From Motiliproteus sp. MSK22-1 (lineage in GTDB: Bacteria > Pseudomonadota > Gammaproteobacteria > Pseudomonadales > Balneatricaceae), in assembly GCF_001968815.1 (NCBI RefSeq), contig NZ_MIEQ01000029.1, positions 1 through 64,000 on the forward strand: a stretch of DNA of 64,000 nt, given 5' to 3'. This document shows, in pieces, positions 63,446 through 64,000 of the stretch. A program made the translations under genes and the position numbers. The notes under the pieces are model-generated. The model was given only the letters and a program-made list of their open reading frames with translations. It was not told where the DNA came from and did no database searches. How positions within the stretch are numbered: position 1 is the first letter of the stretch; every line of letters begins with the position of its first letter.

Positions 63446-64000
63446 ATGAAAATTGCTATTTCAGGCAGTGCTTGTATTGGAAAAACAACACTCGCTAAAC
63501 AGATCGCTGATACACTTGGATGCGCATATATTCCAGAACACTATGAAGTATTGTTTGACCAACCCAAAAAGTTTCAGAGCCCTCCCGAAGTGCTAGTTGA
63601 GCTGTTTAATATGGCGCTCAGTACAAAAGTTACAGAAGAGCGTAAACACGAAGCATTTATCTCTGATAGAAGTCCGATTGATTTGTTCAACCTGTGGATG
63701 TCGAGGAGATTGTGGAAAAGGGGTGAAGATACGCATAAGTTTCATAAACGGTGCCAGCATTATGCAAGTGGCTACGACTATGTTGTGCTCTTACCCTGGG
63801 GAGTGATTCCATTAACTCAAATGGAAGGTCCTCGTGAAGGACAACGGCGGATTATGAATCGCTGGGTCCAGAGTCACAACCATGCAAATATTGTTGGTTT
63901 GACAAGGCAATGGATTTTACCGGATAAGATAGTGGACATACCTAAGAGTGCCGGTAATCTGAATGAAAGAGCAAACTATCTTTATAAAGAGATTGGTCAT
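63446..64000 (+). CDS. P-loop NTPase (AAA_28/NadR-like), partial at window end
   Basis: The frame runs from an ATG at 63446 to the end of the window (185 codons) without a stop, so the C terminus may be cut off. The Walker A motif is GSACIGKTT (residues 7-15), followed by LAKQIADTLGCAYIPEHYE, the usual helix and the first substrate-facing residues of NadR-type and nucleoside-kinase-like P-loop proteins. A Walker B-like segment FISDRSPIDLF is near residue 72. A TTGAGG site precedes the ATG. The substrate is unknown; a nucleotide or nucleoside kinase is possible. Confidence 0.75.
   Translation, partial: MKIAISGSACIGKTTLAKQIADTLGCAYIPEHYEVLFDQPKKFQSPPEVLVELFNMALSTKVTEERKHEAFISDRSPIDLFNLWMSRRLWKRGEDTHKFHKRCQHYASGYDYVVLLPWGVIPLTQMEGPREGQRRIMNRWVQSHNHANIVGLTRQWILPDKIVDIPKSAGNLNERANYLYKEIGH

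Overview
The window looks like a chromosomal segment of a marine or halophilic gammaproteobacterium. The grounds are moderate G+C, tightly packed genes with ordinary Shine-Dalgarno sites, gammaproteobacterial families (YbiT, TorRS-like phosphorelay, heterotetrameric sarcosine oxidase, TRAP transporter, GlxA/GbdR-type regulators) and very large Ca-binding RTX proteins. An Oceanospirillales-like host is my guess; nothing here fixes the genus. I saw no rRNA, tRNA, CRISPR array, complete insertion sequence or prophage.

Layout. 1-10 kb: small housekeeping and accessory genes (YdeI-like, the ABC-F ATPase YbiT, two YdjM-type membrane proteins, a secreted KatG, a pyrimidine-dimer glycosylase) separated by non-coding stretches with gene remnants and hairpins. 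10-20 kb: a GlxA/AraC regulator, an MttB-family (corrinoid) methyltransferase homologue, a TonB-like gene, then a cobalamin riboswitch followed by btuB-btuF-btuC-btuD. 20-25 kb: a second GlxA/AraC regulator, divergent from a TRAP transporter (dctPQM) whose promoter region carries tandem operator-like repeats. 25-31 kb: a GNAT acetyltransferase, an EamA exporter and a three-gene signalling operon (TorR-like regulator, family-3 periplasmic binding protein, hybrid histidine kinase). 31-41 kb: DUF1289 gene, then glyA-sdaA-soxB-soxD-soxA-soxG-purU, which oxidises sarcosine to glycine and on to serine and pyruvate while recycling one-carbon units. 41-47 kb: a binding protein, an 824-residue RTX protein with a seven-repeat propeller-like front half, an NCS2-like permease with a structured leader, and a dead ECF sigma-factor gene.

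47.7-63.2 kb is the most unusual part. It holds two copies of one gene arrangement: (i) an identical leader and a short stand-alone domain resembling the C39-like domain at the N terminus of type I secretion ABC transporters; (ii) one or two unrelated membrane-anchored proteins; (iii) an RTX protein with its own N-terminal domain followed by a shared module. In the first copy the N-terminal domain is a class 3 lipase and the RTX tail is cut short; in the second it is an unknown helical domain on a complete 2869-residue RTX protein. Two blocks in the shared module are nearly identical at the DNA level and in the same reading phase, so recombination could place the lipase on the long tail. I read this as a candidate N-terminal cassette-exchange system for type I secreted toxins with upstream immunity-like partners. 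That is an inference, not a demonstrated function.

How the metabolic genes may fit together: the sarcosine cluster, two GbdR/GlxA-type regulators, the MttB homologue and the B12 uptake operon all fit catabolism of methylated amines such as glycine betaine, with B12 import feeding a corrinoid methyltransferase. No corrinoid protein or its reactivase is visible here. The window ends inside a P-loop NTPase gene.
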